From Parabacteroides sp. (GTDB lineage: Bacteria; Bacteroidota; Bacteroidia; Bacteroidales; Tannerellaceae): a stretch of 64,000 nucleotides of DNA. Positions 18,755 to 27,678 of this stretch are shown piece by piece. The notes beneath the pieces are model-generated. The model ran no database searches. It had not been told where the DNA came from and was given only the letters and a program-made list of their open reading frames with translations. Position numbers and translations under genes: made by a program. Within the stretch, counting starts at the first letter, position 1. Every line of letters begins with the position of its first letter. The stretch lies in the NCBI GenBank assembly GCA_028689545.1, contig JAQVCX010000001.1, positions 1 through 64,000 on the forward strand, in the 5' to 3' direction.

Positions 18755-18886
18755 GTTAACTTCATACGCTAACGGAGTTAACTTCATTGGCAAACAGAGT
18801 TAAGTTCATAGGCCAACAGAGTTAACTCCTTGGGCCTACAGAGTTAACTTCATTGACCAACGGAGTTAACTCCATTGGCCTACGAA
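18755..18886. repeat. Six-copy 22-bp tandem array with GTTAAC core (array A)
   Basis: Six units of exactly 22 bp follow the PPTase stop codon without a gap. Each begins GTTAAC (GTTAAG once) and carries a looser GGCCwAC-like second half. Flanking bases extend the core to a dyad of the form RRGTTAACYY, e.g. GGAGTTAACTCC at the fifth-to-sixth junction. It lies between the convergent PPTase and aroE genes. No ORF or classical terminator stem is visible here. Confidence 0.9.
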
Positions 18887-18929
18887 GCTAGCTTAATTAA
18901 ATCATGTAGTTGGAAAGGCTTCGCTCGGC

Positions 18930-19673
18930 TTATTTCTGCCAGATCTCCCAAGCGGAGAAAGCCTGTAATAGAAGCATTTCTAGACCGTTTTTCACGACAG
19001 CGCCTTTTTCTTTTCCTTTCCTCATGAAAAGAGTCTCATCCGGATTATAAAGTAGATCATACAATAGATGATTCGGCGTAAGTAAATCGTACGGGATATC
19101 CGGACAGGAGTCGATATTCGGGAACATGCCTAGGGGAGTCGTGTTTACGATCACCGTATATTGCTCCATGGTTTTCGCCGTGATCTCATCGTATGTGATA
19201 CAAAAGTCTTTCGGTTTGCGAGAAACCAGCGTGGCTCCTACACCTAGCTGTTTCAGCCCGTGGAAGACAGCCTTCGATGCCCCTCCTGTTCCAAGGATCA
19301 ACGCTTTTCGGTGCGTCTCTTTCAATAAAGGATCAATCGATTGCTTGAATCCGATAATATCCGAGTTATATCCTTTCAGTTTCAGTTTGCCGAACAGTCC
19401 TTTCGTGAACTTGATGACATTTACCGCTCCGATCTGACGGGCGTCTTCATCCAAATCGTCTAAATATGGGATTACTTGTTCCTTATAAGGAATGGTCACG
19501 TTCAAACCGTTAAGTTCCGGGTTTTCTTTGATTACATTCTTGATTTCCTTGATAGAAGGAATCTCGAAATTCAAGTACTCAGCGTCTATCTTCTCCGCCT
19601 CAAACTTCTGGTTGAAATACGTTTTAGAAAACGAATGTCCGAGGGGATATCCCAGTAAGCCATATTTCTGCAT
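18930..19673 (-). CDS. aroE: Shikimate dehydrogenase
   Basis: The 247-residue enzyme reduces 3-dehydroshikimate with NADPH in aromatic amino-acid synthesis. It shows the shikimate site GYPLGHSFSKTYFN (about 7-20), the catalytic Lys in NVTIPYKEQVIP (about 60-70), the NADP loop GTGGASKAVFHGL (about 130) and the late NGLEMLLLQAF. It is the last gene of the phoH-purC-menG-aroE run and sits 14 bp after menG. Confidence 0.95.
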   Translation of the reverse strand: MQKYGLLGYPLGHSFSKTYFNQKFEAEKIDAEYLNFEIPSIKEIKNVIKENPELNGLNVTIPYKEQVIPYLDDLDEDARQIGAVNVIKFTKGLFGKLKLKGYNSDIIGFKQSIDPLLKETHRKALILGTGGASKAVFHGLKQLGVGATLVSRKPKDFCITYDEITAKTMEQYTVIVNTTPLGMFPNIDSCPDIPYDLLTPNHLLYDLLYNPDETLFMRKGKEKGAVVKNGLEMLLLQAFSAWEIWQK

Positions 19674-19687
19674 AACCTTTTTATTGT

Positions 19688-20431
19688 TTATTCTTTAGAT
19701 CCTGTATATAATGAACAGATCCCGAAGGTAAAGGTCCGTACACGGGCCTGCTTGAAGCCTTGACGGGTGAGTAAATCCGTCATGACCTTTCCCTGAGGAA
19801 CTACCTTGATGGAAGCCGGCAAATAATTATACGCGACTTTTTCTTTAGAGAGTAGACATCCGATAAAGGGGATGACGGTCTTTGAGTAGATTTGGTAGAG
19901 TTGTCTCATGGGGAAATGTTCCGGTGTGGAAAGTTCCAAGATCATGATATGTCCACCGGGCTTCAGTACCCGGTACATCTCAGAGATACCTAGCTCTATG
20001 TTCTCAAAATTGCGAACCCCGAAAGCGGCGGTTACGGCATCGAACGAGTTTTCCTCGTAGGTCAAGGCCGTGCAGTCCTGTTGCTCGAAGGATATATGCT
20101 CCGAATAGCCGGCGGCAGCTACTTTTTTCCGTCCCACTTCCATCATGCCCAGCGAGATGTCGGCACCGACGATATGGTCGGGTCGCAGCTTCTTGTACAT
20201 GGAGATAGCCAAGTCTCCGGTACCGGTAGCGATATCCAGTATCGTTTTAGGAGAGAAAGGACGCAGGAAAGCGATCCCTTTCCTGCGCCATATCTTGTCG
20301 ATACCCAATGAGAGAGTATGGTTGAGCTGATCATACGTTTCGGCTATCGAGTCGAACATACGTTTGACTTGTGTGCCCTTTTGCTCCTCTTTGTTATAAG
20401 GAAGTATTGTCTCTGAACCATACTGTGTCAT
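19688..20431 (-). CDS. menG: Demethylmenaquinone methyltransferase (UbiE/MenG)
   Basis: The 247-residue class I methyltransferase has the SAM motif ILDIATGTGDLAISM (about 64-78) and the UbiE signatures YDQLNHTLSLGIDKIWRR and RVLKPGGHIMILELS. It performs the last methylation of menaquinone, the quinone used by anaerobic Bacteroidetes. It sits 10 bp downstream of purC and 14 bp upstream of aroE on the same strand. Confidence 0.94.
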   Translation of the reverse strand: MTQYGSETILPYNKEEQKGTQVKRMFDSIAETYDQLNHTLSLGIDKIWRRKGIAFLRPFSPKTILDIATGTGDLAISMYKKLRPDHIVGADISLGMMEVGRKKVAAAGYSEHISFEQQDCTALTYEENSFDAVTAAFGVRNFENIELGISEMYRVLKPGGHIMILELSTPEHFPMRQLYQIYSKTVIPFIGCLLSKEKVAYNYLPASIKVVPQGKVMTDLLTRQGFKQARVRTFTFGICSLYTGSKE

Positions 20432-20441
20432 GTGCGGTATC

Positions 20442-21392
20442 TTATTTAGTCTGTAAATATTCGGTGACGTTTTTCTCGATGCGGTTCAGCAAGTTATCAG
20501 TCTCACCCTTTACGAAAGTCTCGCCCGTGATATGCTCGAATAATTCGATATATCGGTTGCTGATACCTTCTACGATCTCCGGTGTCATTTCAGGCACCTT
20601 CTGTCCGGATTTGCCTTGGAAGCCATTCTCCATCAACCATTCGCGAACGAACTCCTTGGAGAGTTGCTTTTGCGGTTCACCCTTGGCGAAACGATCCTCA
20701 TATCCTTCTGAGTAGAAATAACGGGAGGAGTCCGGAGTATGGATCTCGTCGATCAAATAGATCTTGCCGTCACGATGGCCGAACTCATATTTCGTGTCGA
20801 CCAAGATCAAGCCACGTTCCTTAGCGATCTCGGAACCGCGTTTGAACAAGGCCATCGTATATTTCTCAAGAACCTCGTAGTCCTCTTTCGTAACCAAACC
20901 TTTAGCGAGAATCTCCTCTTTAGAGATATCTTGATCGTGCTCTCCGATCTCGGCCTTTGTAGTCGGGGTGATGATGGGCTCGGGGAAACGCTGGTTCTCA
21001 CGCATACCTTCCGGTAGTTTCACGCCGCAGATCTCGCGTACGCCGCCCTTATAAGCACGCCATGCGCTTCCGCAAAGGTAACCGCGTACGATCATCTCCA
21101 CCGGGAAACCTTGGCATTGAACGCCAACCGTAACCATCGGGTCTGGGGTAGCCAGTTTCCAGTTCGGGCAAATATCAGTCGTAGCGTCGAGAAACTTGGC
21201 GGCGATCTGGTTCAACATTTGTCCCTTGTAAGGAATACCTTCCGGCAAGATAACGTCGAAAGCGGAAATACGGTCTGTAGCGACCATTACCAATACCTCG
21301 TCATTGATGTTGTACACGTCGCGTACTTTCCCGTGGTAGACGCTCTTTTGTCCCGGGAAATTGAAGTCTGTCTTAACTAATGCCTTCTTCAT
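20442..21392 (-). CDS. purC: Phosphoribosylaminoimidazole-succinocarboxamide synthase
   Basis: The 316-residue SAICAR synthetase joins aspartate to CAIR in purine synthesis. It shows the ATP-grasp-like N-terminus with GKVRDVYNI (about 22-30), [20 protein letters not shown], and the signature LVDTKYEFG...[13 protein letters not shown] (about 200-230). It is the longer (about 300 aa) eukaryote-like form common in Bacteroidetes. It is located 11 bp after phoH. Confidence 0.95.
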   Translation of the reverse strand: MKKALVKTDFNFPGQKSVYHGKVRDVYNINDEVLVMVATDRISAFDVILPEGIPYKGQMLNQIAAKFLDATTDICPNWKLATPDPMVTVGVQCQGFPVEMIVRGYLCGSAWRAYKGGVREICGVKLPEGMRENQRFPEPIITPTTKAEIGEHDQDISKEEILAKGLVTKEDYEVLEKYTMALFKRGSEIAKERGLILVDTKYEFGHRDGKIYLIDEIHTPDSSRYFYSEGYEDRFAKGEPQKQLSKEFVREWLMENGFQGKSGQKVPEMTPEIVEGISNRYIELFEHITGETFVKGETDNLLNRIEKNVTEYLQTK

Positions 21393-21403
21393 GACTGTTT
21401 CTT

Positions 21404-22396
21404 TTAGTTTTTGTCTATATTTATTTTCTTTTCTCTCACCTCTTTAATCTCTTTCTTCCGTTGATCGTCGAACTTATCATAAGCCTCTACGATGCGTTGG
21501 ACCAGTTTATGCCGCACGATATCTTTCTTGGTGAACTCGATCCTGCCGATCCCGTTTACGCCCTTCAATATTTGCATGGCTTGTATCAGTCCGGATGTGG
21601 TGGAAGGCGGAAGGTCTATCTGCGTGACATCTCCCGTTACGATCATCTTGGCGCTCGTGCCCAAGCGAGTCAGGAACATCTTGATCTGATGCGTTGTCGT
21701 GTTTTGCGCCTCGTCCAATATAATGACAGCGTCGTTCAAGGTACGACCGCGCATAAACGCCAGCGGGGCGATCTGTATCACATTGTTCTCCATATATTCC
21801 TTCAGCTTGGCCGCCGGGATCATGTCCTGCAAGGCATCGTAAAGCGGTTGCAAATAGGGATCCAGCTTATCTTTCATCTCGCCCGGCAAGAAACCCAGTT
21901 TCTCTCCGGCTTCCACGGCGGGGCGGCTTAATATGATCTTCCGTACCTCCTTGTTCTTTAATGCTTTTACGGCTAAGGCGATAGCGATGAACGTCTTGCC
22001 CGAACCGGCGGGTCCTGTGGCGAAAACCAGATCGTTGTTGTCGAAAGCCTTTACCAATAACTGCTGATTCTCGGTACGTGCGGTAATCGGCTTGCCGTTC
22101 ATGCCGTGTATGATCAGGTTCTCCTGCTTCACGACCGTGGGGCCTTTCCCTTTGATAATATCCAGAATCACGTCTTCGGAGAGCGAGTTGAACTCCTCGC
22201 AGTATTTTTCCACCTCACGGATTTTCTTGAGAAAAAGCTCAGACTCATCCTCATCTCCAATCACTTTCATCACATTCCCACGGGCAACGATACGCAATTT
22301 AGGAAACAATGTCTTGATCAATTGCATATTCGTGTTGTTCACGCCGTAGAAAATCACCGGGTCTACGCTTTCAAGAATATAAATTCTTTCAATCAT
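21404..22396 (-). CDS. PhoH family ATPase
   Basis: The 330-residue protein has an N-terminal KH-like region (1-100) and the PhoH ATPase core, with Walker [15 protein letters not shown] (about 130) and Walker [12 protein letters not shown] (about 225). PhoH proteins are predicted RNA-linked ATPases or helicases associated with ribosome and rRNA quality control. It is the first gene of the four-gene minus-strand operon, preceded by a TAATTTTG promoter element. Confidence 0.9.
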   Translation of the reverse strand: MIERIYILESVDPVIFYGVNNTNMQLIKTLFPKLRIVARGNVMKVIGDEDESELFLKKIREVEKYCEEFNSLSEDVILDIIKGKGPTVVKQENLIIHGMNGKPITARTENQQLLVKAFDNNDLVFATGPAGSGKTFIAIALAVKALKNKEVRKIILSRPAVEAGEKLGFLPGEMKDKLDPYLQPLYDALQDMIPAAKLKEYMENNVIQIAPLAFMRGRTLNDAVIILDEAQNTTTHQIKMFLTRLGTSAKMIVTGDVTQIDLPPSTTSGLIQAMQILKGVNGIGRIEFTKKDIVRHKLVQRIVEAYDKFDDQRKKEIKEVREKKINIDKN

Positions 22397-22463
22397 CCGC
22401 TATTCTTTTTATTAAGTTACGCTTCAAAAAGATGTGCTATTGTTTATTATTCGAATTAAGTTA

Positions 22464-22471
22464 CAAAATTA
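22464..22471 (-). promoter_or_regulatory. -7 element of the phoH-purC-menG-aroE operon
   Basis: On the minus strand the sequence reads TAATTTTG, fitting TAnnTTTG, 67 bp upstream of the phoH ATG. No other candidate was found in this intergenic stretch. Confidence 0.4.
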
Positions 22472-22559
22472 GTAATATTCTTTATCCGTAGAAGCAATGG
22501 GAGAAGTTTTATTTGGAGAAAAACTAATTGGAGTGGAAGGGTAATATCGGATTTTTCCG

Positions 22560-22567
22560 TATGTTTG
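22560..22567 (+). promoter_or_regulatory. -7 element for the DUF5715 gene
   Basis: TATGTTTG matches TAnnTTTG. It overlaps a possible TTG start at 22565, so translation should begin downstream (22577-22592). Confidence 0.4.
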
Positions 22568-22576
22568 TCAAGTAAA

Positions 22577-23245
22577 ATGAAGGTAATGAAGATGAAGACA
22601 GTGTTTAATATTATGTTGTTGCTCGTCGTGGTCGTTTCGGCAACAGCTTTTTCTTCGTGTAAGGAGAAAAGAGGAGAACTGAAAAGGATTTGGTATAATG
22701 GAAGTTATAATCGTGATTTTAAGGACTTGAACGACGTACATCTGGCTGCCGCGAAGAAGATCGGCATAGAGCCGGTCTCTTCTAGGGAAGAGGCGGAGCA
22801 TGCCTCCCGGGATATGGTAGAGATAGAGACGAATGAGGATTACGAGGTAGAGGAGTTGACGCACTCCATCCCGTATTTAGTACCGGAGGCCGCCACTTTG
22901 TTGAGTGATATCGGAAAGAATTTCCAAGATTCCTTGCGCAACCTGAACGCTTCCATCTATAAGATAAAAGTGACGAGTATAACCCGCACGGTCGCTGATG
23001 TCAAGAAACTGAAGAAAAGAAACTCGAACTCGTCGTTGAACTCAGCTCACCAATATGGCACGACATTCGATGTGTCGTGGGTACGCTATGCGAAGGTCGA
23101 CGAGAAGGATACCTTGAATATTGATAAGGATCGCTTGAAAATGGTGCTTGCCTCCGTGCTTCGTGATCTGCGCCGGGCAGATCGTTGCTATATCAAGCAC
23201 GAACGCAAGCAAGGCTGTTTCCATATTACGGCTCGTGGGTCGTGA
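22577..23245 (+). CDS. DUF5715 family lipoprotein, M15 peptidase-like
   Basis: The protein (222 aa from ATG 22577; ATGs at 22586 and 22592 also possible) has a signal peptide ending in a lipobox-like TAFSSC, so it is likely a periplasmic lipoprotein. The C-terminal half contains NSAHQYGTTFDVSW and the final KQGCFHITARG. The spacing S-x-H-x6-D ... H-x-T matches the zinc ligands of VanY/M15 D,D- or L,D-carboxypeptidases. A peptidoglycan-trimming role is inference. It stands alone, convergent with the lipoprotein at 23264. Confidence 0.8.
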   Translation: MKVMKMKTVFNIMLLLVVVVSATAFSSCKEKRGELKRIWYNGSYNRDFKDLNDVHLAAAKKIGIEPVSSREEAEHASRDMVEIETNEDYEVEELTHSIPYLVPEAATLLSDIGKNFQDSLRNLNASIYKIKVTSITRTVADVKKLKKRNSNSSLNSAHQYGTTFDVSWVRYAKVDEKDTLNIDKDRLKMVLASVLRDLRRADRCYIKHERKQGCFHITARGS

Positions 23246-23263
23246 TTCTCATGTCATTTAGTT

Positions 23264-23845
23264 TTAATCCCATACATCCTCGAAATTTGTCGGATAGCTT
23301 TTCCGGCACTTTTCCAGCTCTTCGTCGCTCATTCGTTGGTAGATGGAATATCCGTAGACCTTGATTCCATCTCCTCGTTGGCCTAGATATTCGATAGCCT
23401 CTAGCTTGCTATCTTCCAGCTTTAATAGTTGAAGGGAAGTCTCTCCGTGTGCGGTGGAGACTTGGTTCCCCTTTTCCTCGTATGTATAAGCGGTTGTCCA
23501 ATAACAATCGGCAGGTATCGCATCCGCCCAAAAGAAACGGGTTACGGAGTCTTTTGCGAAATAATATTGATCCGGGCTTCCACCGATCATATCCTCCCAA
23601 TAAGGTTTTTGGGCCAATTTCCCATTTTCCTCTATCTCATAAGTGTCGATCCATTTCCACCCGTATCCTACTATTTCTTGCTCGAACTCAGTTTTCGATA
23701 GCGGCTCTAGGTTGGGTAATGTCCATTCTCCATGGTCTCCTTTCTCGAAGTCGAACTCCCATTTGTCGTTTCCGCAGGCGACAAGTATTCCCGACAGGAG
23801 AAAAAGAATGGTTGCTTTTGTAAGTGTGAACTTTGTCATAATCAT
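23264..23845 (-). CDS. Hypothetical lipoprotein
   Basis: The 193-residue protein begins with a signal peptide and lipobox (LFLLSGILVACG), so the mature form starts at Cys about 24 and is surface- or periplasm-bound. The rest is rich in aromatic and acidic residues (YGWKWIDTYEI, YYFAKDSVTRFFWAD), giving a beta-rich, lipocalin-like appearance. I do not recognise the family. A second ATG at 23839 would shorten it by two residues. It converges with the DUF5715 gene with an 18-bp gap. Confidence 0.75.
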   Translation of the reverse strand: MIMTKFTLTKATILFLLSGILVACGNDKWEFDFEKGDHGEWTLPNLEPLSKTEFEQEIVGYGWKWIDTYEIEENGKLAQKPYWEDMIGGSPDQYYFAKDSVTRFFWADAIPADCYWTTAYTYEEKGNQVSTAHGETSLQLLKLEDSKLEAIEYLGQRGDGIKVYGYSIYQRMSDEELEKCRKSYPTNFEDVWD

Positions 23846-23943
23846 GTTTTTTATTAACTCTTATTTATTAGAAGATGTGCAATATAGTGAGAAAGTTGCA
23901 TCACTGAAAGTGTTTTCATCGAAATATTTCCCTAAATAGTTTG

Positions 23944-23958
23944 GTTTATAAAATAAAC
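23944..23958 (+). promoter_or_regulatory. Operator-like dyad O1 upstream of the receptor operon
   Basis: GTTTATAAAATAAAC is a perfect 6+6 dyad around AAA. It sits immediately upstream of a -7 element (TACATTTG, 23964-23971), where a repressor would block RNA polymerase. A near-identical copy occurs 80 bp downstream. Confidence 0.55.
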
Positions 23959-23963
23959 TTATC

Positions 23964-23971
23964 TACATTTG
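23964..23971 (+). promoter_or_regulatory. -7 element of the receptor operon
   Basis: TACATTTG matches TAnnTTTG and lies 5 bp after operator O1. It would give a leader of about 105 nt containing operator O2. Confidence 0.45.
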
Positions 23972-24023
23972 CGCAGTGCAAAGAGTAATGCGCAGCTCCT
24001 TTGCATTTTTTTATCCATGAATG

Positions 24024-24038
24024 GTTTATAAAGTAAAC
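24024..24038 (+). promoter_or_regulatory. Operator-like dyad O2
   Basis: GTTTATAAAGTAAAC matches O1 at 14 of 15 positions and starts exactly 80 bp after it, which suits looping or roadblock repression by a dimeric regulator. Confidence 0.5.
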
Positions 24039-24081
24039 TTGTTTGTAGTAACAGCAGTAAGATTAAGAGGAGGATACTAAA

Positions 24082-26502
24082 ATGAGACGAGTTCTATTCA
24101 TATTATATGTATTCATATGGGTATGTGGTTGCGTAGAGGCACGTACTATAATCGTAGAGGTTGGTAATATACGTGGTAGCCAGGATATTTTGGGGCGAAC
24201 AGTTTATAAAGCCCATGTTTCCGATGCGGAAGGAAATGTCGTGGAATATGCGACCGCTGTGCTTTTATCGGGAGAAAAACAGGTAGGAGGTGCCGTGGCG
24301 AATAGTGATGGCGATTTTAGCATAGAGGCGGAGGCCGGGAAATATAGGCTTGTAGTGCAATGTCTCGGATACGAGCCTTTACGGAAAGAGCTGATCTTGC
24401 CGATAAAACAGCGGGATTCCTTGATCCTGGATCTATCGAGCCACGCCTTGAAGGAAGTCGTCGTTCAGGCGAAGAATATCGAGCGGAAGGGGGATCGCTT
24501 TATCATGTCGGTCATACCATCCGCCGGAAAGGATGGCACGGAATTATTATCGCAAGCGCCGGGTGTCTGGCTCTCGGATGAAACGATCTCGATTAACGGG
24601 GCGCAAGGAACGAGCGTGTTTGTGGATGACCGCGAGATTCGTTTGACGGGGGAGGAGCTACTGGCTTATTTGCGGTCTTTGAGATCGGAGGATATAAAAA
24701 GGATCGAGGTGATACCGATCGCCGGTGTGGAGTATGAGGCCTCTACTAAGGGCGGAGTGATCAAGATCTCATTGCGTCGTCGTCCGGATAACGGTATGCA
24801 AGGTTATGTATCTTTAGGTACTTCATTATCTCCATCGTTGCAAGGGTATATTCCATCGGCATCTGTAAACGCACGTGTCGGGAAATGGAGCTTGGATGGA
24901 GCGGTATCGGGCACTTTTACTCCCCGGAATAAGGGAGAGATGAATTCCAGCAGGGAATACGGCGCTGAGGAAAATAAGTTTGTGTCTCAATCCCTTTATG
25001 ATACGGATTCCAAATATGGGAATGGACGCATCGGGGCTATTTTCGAGATCGATTCGCTGAATAGTGTCGGGGCTGAGATCGAATATATCCGTCAAGCTTC
25101 GGACGGGACATCTTGGAGCCGAACGGATTTAGTGAAGGACGCTTATCCTATAAAGAGTACGGGAAATTATCGGCAGAAGGATGATTATAACACGTTTTCC
25201 GCTACGGTCAATTACTTACGCAAAATGGATGAGCGAGGCTCGATGTTGAAGGTCATAGCCGATTACGTAAGTAAGCGATCAACCGGGGATAATCTCCATA
25301 CGATCCGTTATGAACAGTCCGGTGGAAGCCGTGATACGGTTTACCGGAGTAACGCGGCGGCGGATTATGATATGGCGACAACCGATATCTCTTTCCAAAA
25401 GAACCTGCGTAAAAAGATGTCTTTGAAAATCGGGGCCAAGTACACCTATACGTTGATGGATGATCATTCGCTGTACGAGGGCTTAACCGCTGGTGGAAGT
25501 TGGATTCCGAATGAGGAATATGGATATGCCTTGAGATATAATGAGAACATAGTAGGAGCTTACGCCTCTTTCTCCGGAGAGATCAAGAAGTGGTCGTTCG
25601 CCGCGGGAGTACGGGCGGAATATTCCAAGACATCGGATCGAAGTGAGGAGTTTAGCCGGGATTACCTGGATCTTTTTCCGAACTTGAGCGTGACCTATGC
25701 GTTCGATCCCTTCAAGAGGTGGATGCTGGTCGGGCAATATGCCCGTAATATAGAACGTCCTCCATTCTATACCTTGAATCCGAATCGTATACAGAGTTCG
25801 GACTATAGCTACCAGATCGGGAATCCTTATCTACGTCCTACGTATATCAATCGTTTCAGCGTAACGTTGGTTTATAATTATCGCTATACGCTGACGGTAG
25901 GAGGAAACTTACACCACGACTTGATCCGGGAGTTCTGTAAGCAGGATGTGGCGAATCCCGATGTATCTTATATCACGTATGAGAATCACGATCGGGAAAA
26001 TCATTGGTTCGTGGCGCTCAGCTTGCCGTATCAACCCTTTACTTGGTGTAACTTGACAGGTAATTTCATAGGCGTACGTCAGGATATCCGGATGACGGAA
26101 TCCGCTTCTTTCTCACCTCATTACTTAGGGTTCGCCAATGCGATCGCTACCTTTACGCTTCCGGCGGGTTTCACGGTAGAGGCCCGGTATAATGGAACGA
26201 GCCGGCTATATTCCGGTAATAGCGAGATCGCTCCCCGGCATACGGTTGGAGTGATGGCGAGGAAGAAGCTCTGGAATGATAAGCTATTGCTGGCGGCTTC
26301 AGTCGATAATATCTTTAATCAAGGTAATGAGTACGCCAGTACATTGGATGTTTATCGATCGTCCTCCCAGTACGAGAACGGACTTACAGGGAGGGTCTTT
26401 AAGGTTACGTTGACATGGAATTTCAATAGCGGAAAGAAAGTGAAGAAGAGTAAGATTGAGACAGGCTCCGGTTCCGAACGGAGTCGCTTGAATGAAAAAT
26501 AG
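24082..26502 (+). CDS. TonB-dependent receptor-like outer-membrane beta-barrel protein
   Basis: The 806-residue protein has a signal peptide (MRRVLFILYVFIWVCGCVEA). A carboxypeptidase-regulatory-like beta-sandwich follows (about 40-115), then a plug-like domain (about 130-235: GTELLSQAPGVWLSDETISI). The remainder is a long beta-barrel of the OMP_b-brl_3 type. It is probably an outer-membrane transporter. No SusD partner follows, unlike glycan systems. A GGAGG sequence lies 8 bp upstream of ATG 24082. It is followed by a small membrane protein and a winged-helix regulator, giving a three-gene operon preceded by two operator-like dyads. Confidence 0.85.
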   Translation: MRRVLFILYVFIWVCGCVEARTIIVEVGNIRGSQDILGRTVYKAHVSDAEGNVVEYATAVLLSGEKQVGGAVANSDGDFSIEAEAGKYRLVVQCLGYEPLRKELILPIKQRDSLILDLSSHALKEVVVQAKNIERKGDRFIMSVIPSAGKDGTELLSQAPGVWLSDETISINGAQGTSVFVDDREIRLTGEELLAYLRSLRSEDIKRIEVIPIAGVEYEASTKGGVIKISLRRRPDNGMQGYVSLGTSLSPSLQGYIPSASVNARVGKWSLDGAVSGTFTPRNKGEMNSSREYGAEENKFVSQSLYDTDSKYGNGRIGAIFEIDSLNSVGAEIEYIRQASDGTSWSRTDLVKDAYPIKSTGNYRQKDDYNTFSATVNYLRKMDERGSMLKVIADYVSKRSTGDNLHTIRYEQSGGSRDTVYRSNAAADYDMATTDISFQKNLRKKMSLKIGAKYTYTLMDDHSLYEGLTAGGSWIPNEEYGYALRYNENIVGAYASFSGEIKKWSFAAGVRAEYSKTSDRSEEFSRDYLDLFPNLSVTYAFDPFKRWMLVGQYARNIERPPFYTLNPNRIQSSDYSYQIGNPYLRPTYINRFSVTLVYNYRYTLTVGGNLHHDLIREFCKQDVANPDVSYITYENHDRENHWFVALSLPYQPFTWCNLTGNFIGVRQDIRMTESASFSPHYLGFANAIATFTLPAGFTVEARYNGTSRLYSGNSEIAPRHTVGVMARKKLWNDKLLLAASVDNIFNQGNEYASTLDVYRSSSQYENGLTGRVFKVTLTWNFNSGKKVKKSKIETGSGSERSRLNEK

Positions 26503-26545
26503 AGAACATAAACATAACAAGAACAATTTAAAAACAATTAGTAGT

Positions 26546-27142
26546 ATGGAAGACAGGAATTTAACCGAGAAAGAAAGTTTGGAACTTATCACTCGGATGA
26601 TTAAAGAGACACAAGAGAATACGGTTCGGTATGCGGCTTATCCATTGCTGATCTGGGGGTATATGACGTTGGCTATCTCACTTACGGTGTGGTACGTCCT
26701 TTCTTTTGTGGGTGATTATTATGAGATACAATTCTTATGGTTCTTATTGCCGGTGGTGGCTTTCCCCCTGACCTTATTTTATAGCCGGAAGGATTGTTCC
26801 AAGCGAGGAACCCGTAATTACATAGACCGGATTACGGGGCAGATATGGATGGTGTTCGGTTTCGTGGGTTTTTTCCTCTCGGTGGCCTCATTCGTGGGAC
26901 GGGTGGATATTTATTTCTTGATACCGCTCCTGATGGGCATGGGCGTGACGCTCTCCGGCTGTGTATCCCGCTTTAAGCCGATGGTTTACTTGGGGATGAT
27001 AGGCATCGCTTTCTCTTTCTTGATGCTGTGGATACAGGGTATAGATCGTCTATTGGTTTTTACCGCTATATTTATAGTCATGATGGTTATTCCCGGCCAT
27101 CTATTAAACCATCAAATGAAGAAACAATGTTTAAAGAACTAG
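26546..27142 (+). CDS. Small multi-pass membrane protein
   Basis: From ATG 26546 the 198-residue protein starts MEDRNLTEKESLELITRMI, a soluble helix, followed by five or so hydrophobic helices (YPLLIWGYMTLAISLTVW, FLWFLLPVVAFPLTLF, WMVFGFVGFFLSVASFV, and two more). An in-frame ATG at 26492 would overlap the receptor gene; the conserved part begins at 26546. It overlaps the downstream winged-helix gene by 16 bp. Membrane proteins of this kind often accompany HTH_27/34 regulators in Bacteroidetes and may act as their partner. The function is unknown. Confidence 0.75.
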   Translation: MEDRNLTEKESLELITRMIKETQENTVRYAAYPLLIWGYMTLAISLTVWYVLSFVGDYYEIQFLWFLLPVVAFPLTLFYSRKDCSKRGTRNYIDRITGQIWMVFGFVGFFLSVASFVGRVDIYFLIPLLMGMGVTLSGCVSRFKPMVYLGMIGIAFSFLMLWIQGIDRLLVFTAIFIVMMVIPGHLLNHQMKKQCLKN

Positions 27143-27411
27143 ATCCATTATTACACTCCCAGCTCCGGCTAGCGGTGATGTCCATTTTACTATCGGTGGA
27201 GGAGGCGGAGTTTGTTTATCTGAAAGAGAAGACGAACGCTACGGCGGGAAACCTCAGTGTCCAGCTGGATAAACTAAGCGAGGCGGGCTATATCGAGATA
27301 GAGAAGGGCTTTGTCGGGAAGAAGCCCCGGACGGTTTGCCGTATGATGGAGAAAGGCCGTGCGGCGATGGAGGAGTATGTGAATACCTTGAGACAGTATA
27401 TTAATATTTGA
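27127..27411 (+). CDS. Winged-helix transcriptional regulator (ArsR/MarR-like)
   Basis: The 94-residue protein is one winged-helix domain: LHSQLRLAVMSILLSVEEAE, recognition helix NATAGNLSVQLDKLSEAGYI, and wing EIEKGFVGKKPRTVCRMMEKG. It belongs to the small stand-alone regulator type (HTH_34-like). The ATG at 27127 is internal to the end of the membrane protein gene, giving a 16-bp overlap. It is likely an autorepressor of its operon through the dyads at 23944 and 24024 (inference). Confidence 0.85.
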   Translation: MFKELDPLLHSQLRLAVMSILLSVEEAEFVYLKEKTNATAGNLSVQLDKLSEAGYIEIEKGFVGKKPRTVCRMMEKGRAAMEEYVNTLRQYINI

Positions 27412-27490
27412 GTCAAATATCTCATATCGTTCGTGTTAATATACTTGATCGATGAGGCTTACTCGCCTTTTCTCTTGGCTTTGATTACAC

Positions 27491-27590
27491 GTATATACGC
27501 ATAGCCTGTTACGTATATACGTGTAGCCCATCACTGGTATTCGCGTAGCCCTACACCGATATACGTGTGGGCCTGCGTGTATAGTGGTGC
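27491..27590. repeat. Imperfect 21-24-bp tandem array with GTATATAC core (array B)
   Basis: Four to five units begin at 27491, 27513, 27537, 27558 and about 27579. The first two carry the perfect palindrome CGTATATACG; later ones are degenerate (GTATTCGCG, GATATACGTG). The second half of each unit contains AGCC or GGCCT. It sits between the winged-helix gene and the thioredoxin promoter and holds no ORF. Confidence 0.75.
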
Positions 27591-27641
27591 GATTTATAGG
27601 CCTCTTTCGTGCTTTTGTAACGCTCGCAACCTATTCATACT

Positions 27642-27649
27642 TATCTTTG
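27642..27649 (+). promoter_or_regulatory. -7 element for the thioredoxin gene
   Basis: TATCTTTG matches TAnnTTTG, 29 bp upstream of the ATG. A TTTG at 27614-27617 is a possible -33 element, at a longer than usual spacing. Confidence 0.5.
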
Positions 27650-27678
27650 TTATACTATAAATCAAAATATAGAGAAGT

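Noticed and set aside
18755..18886. CRISPR array
   Set aside because: The 22-bp units are contiguous with no unique spacers, and no cas genes are in the window.
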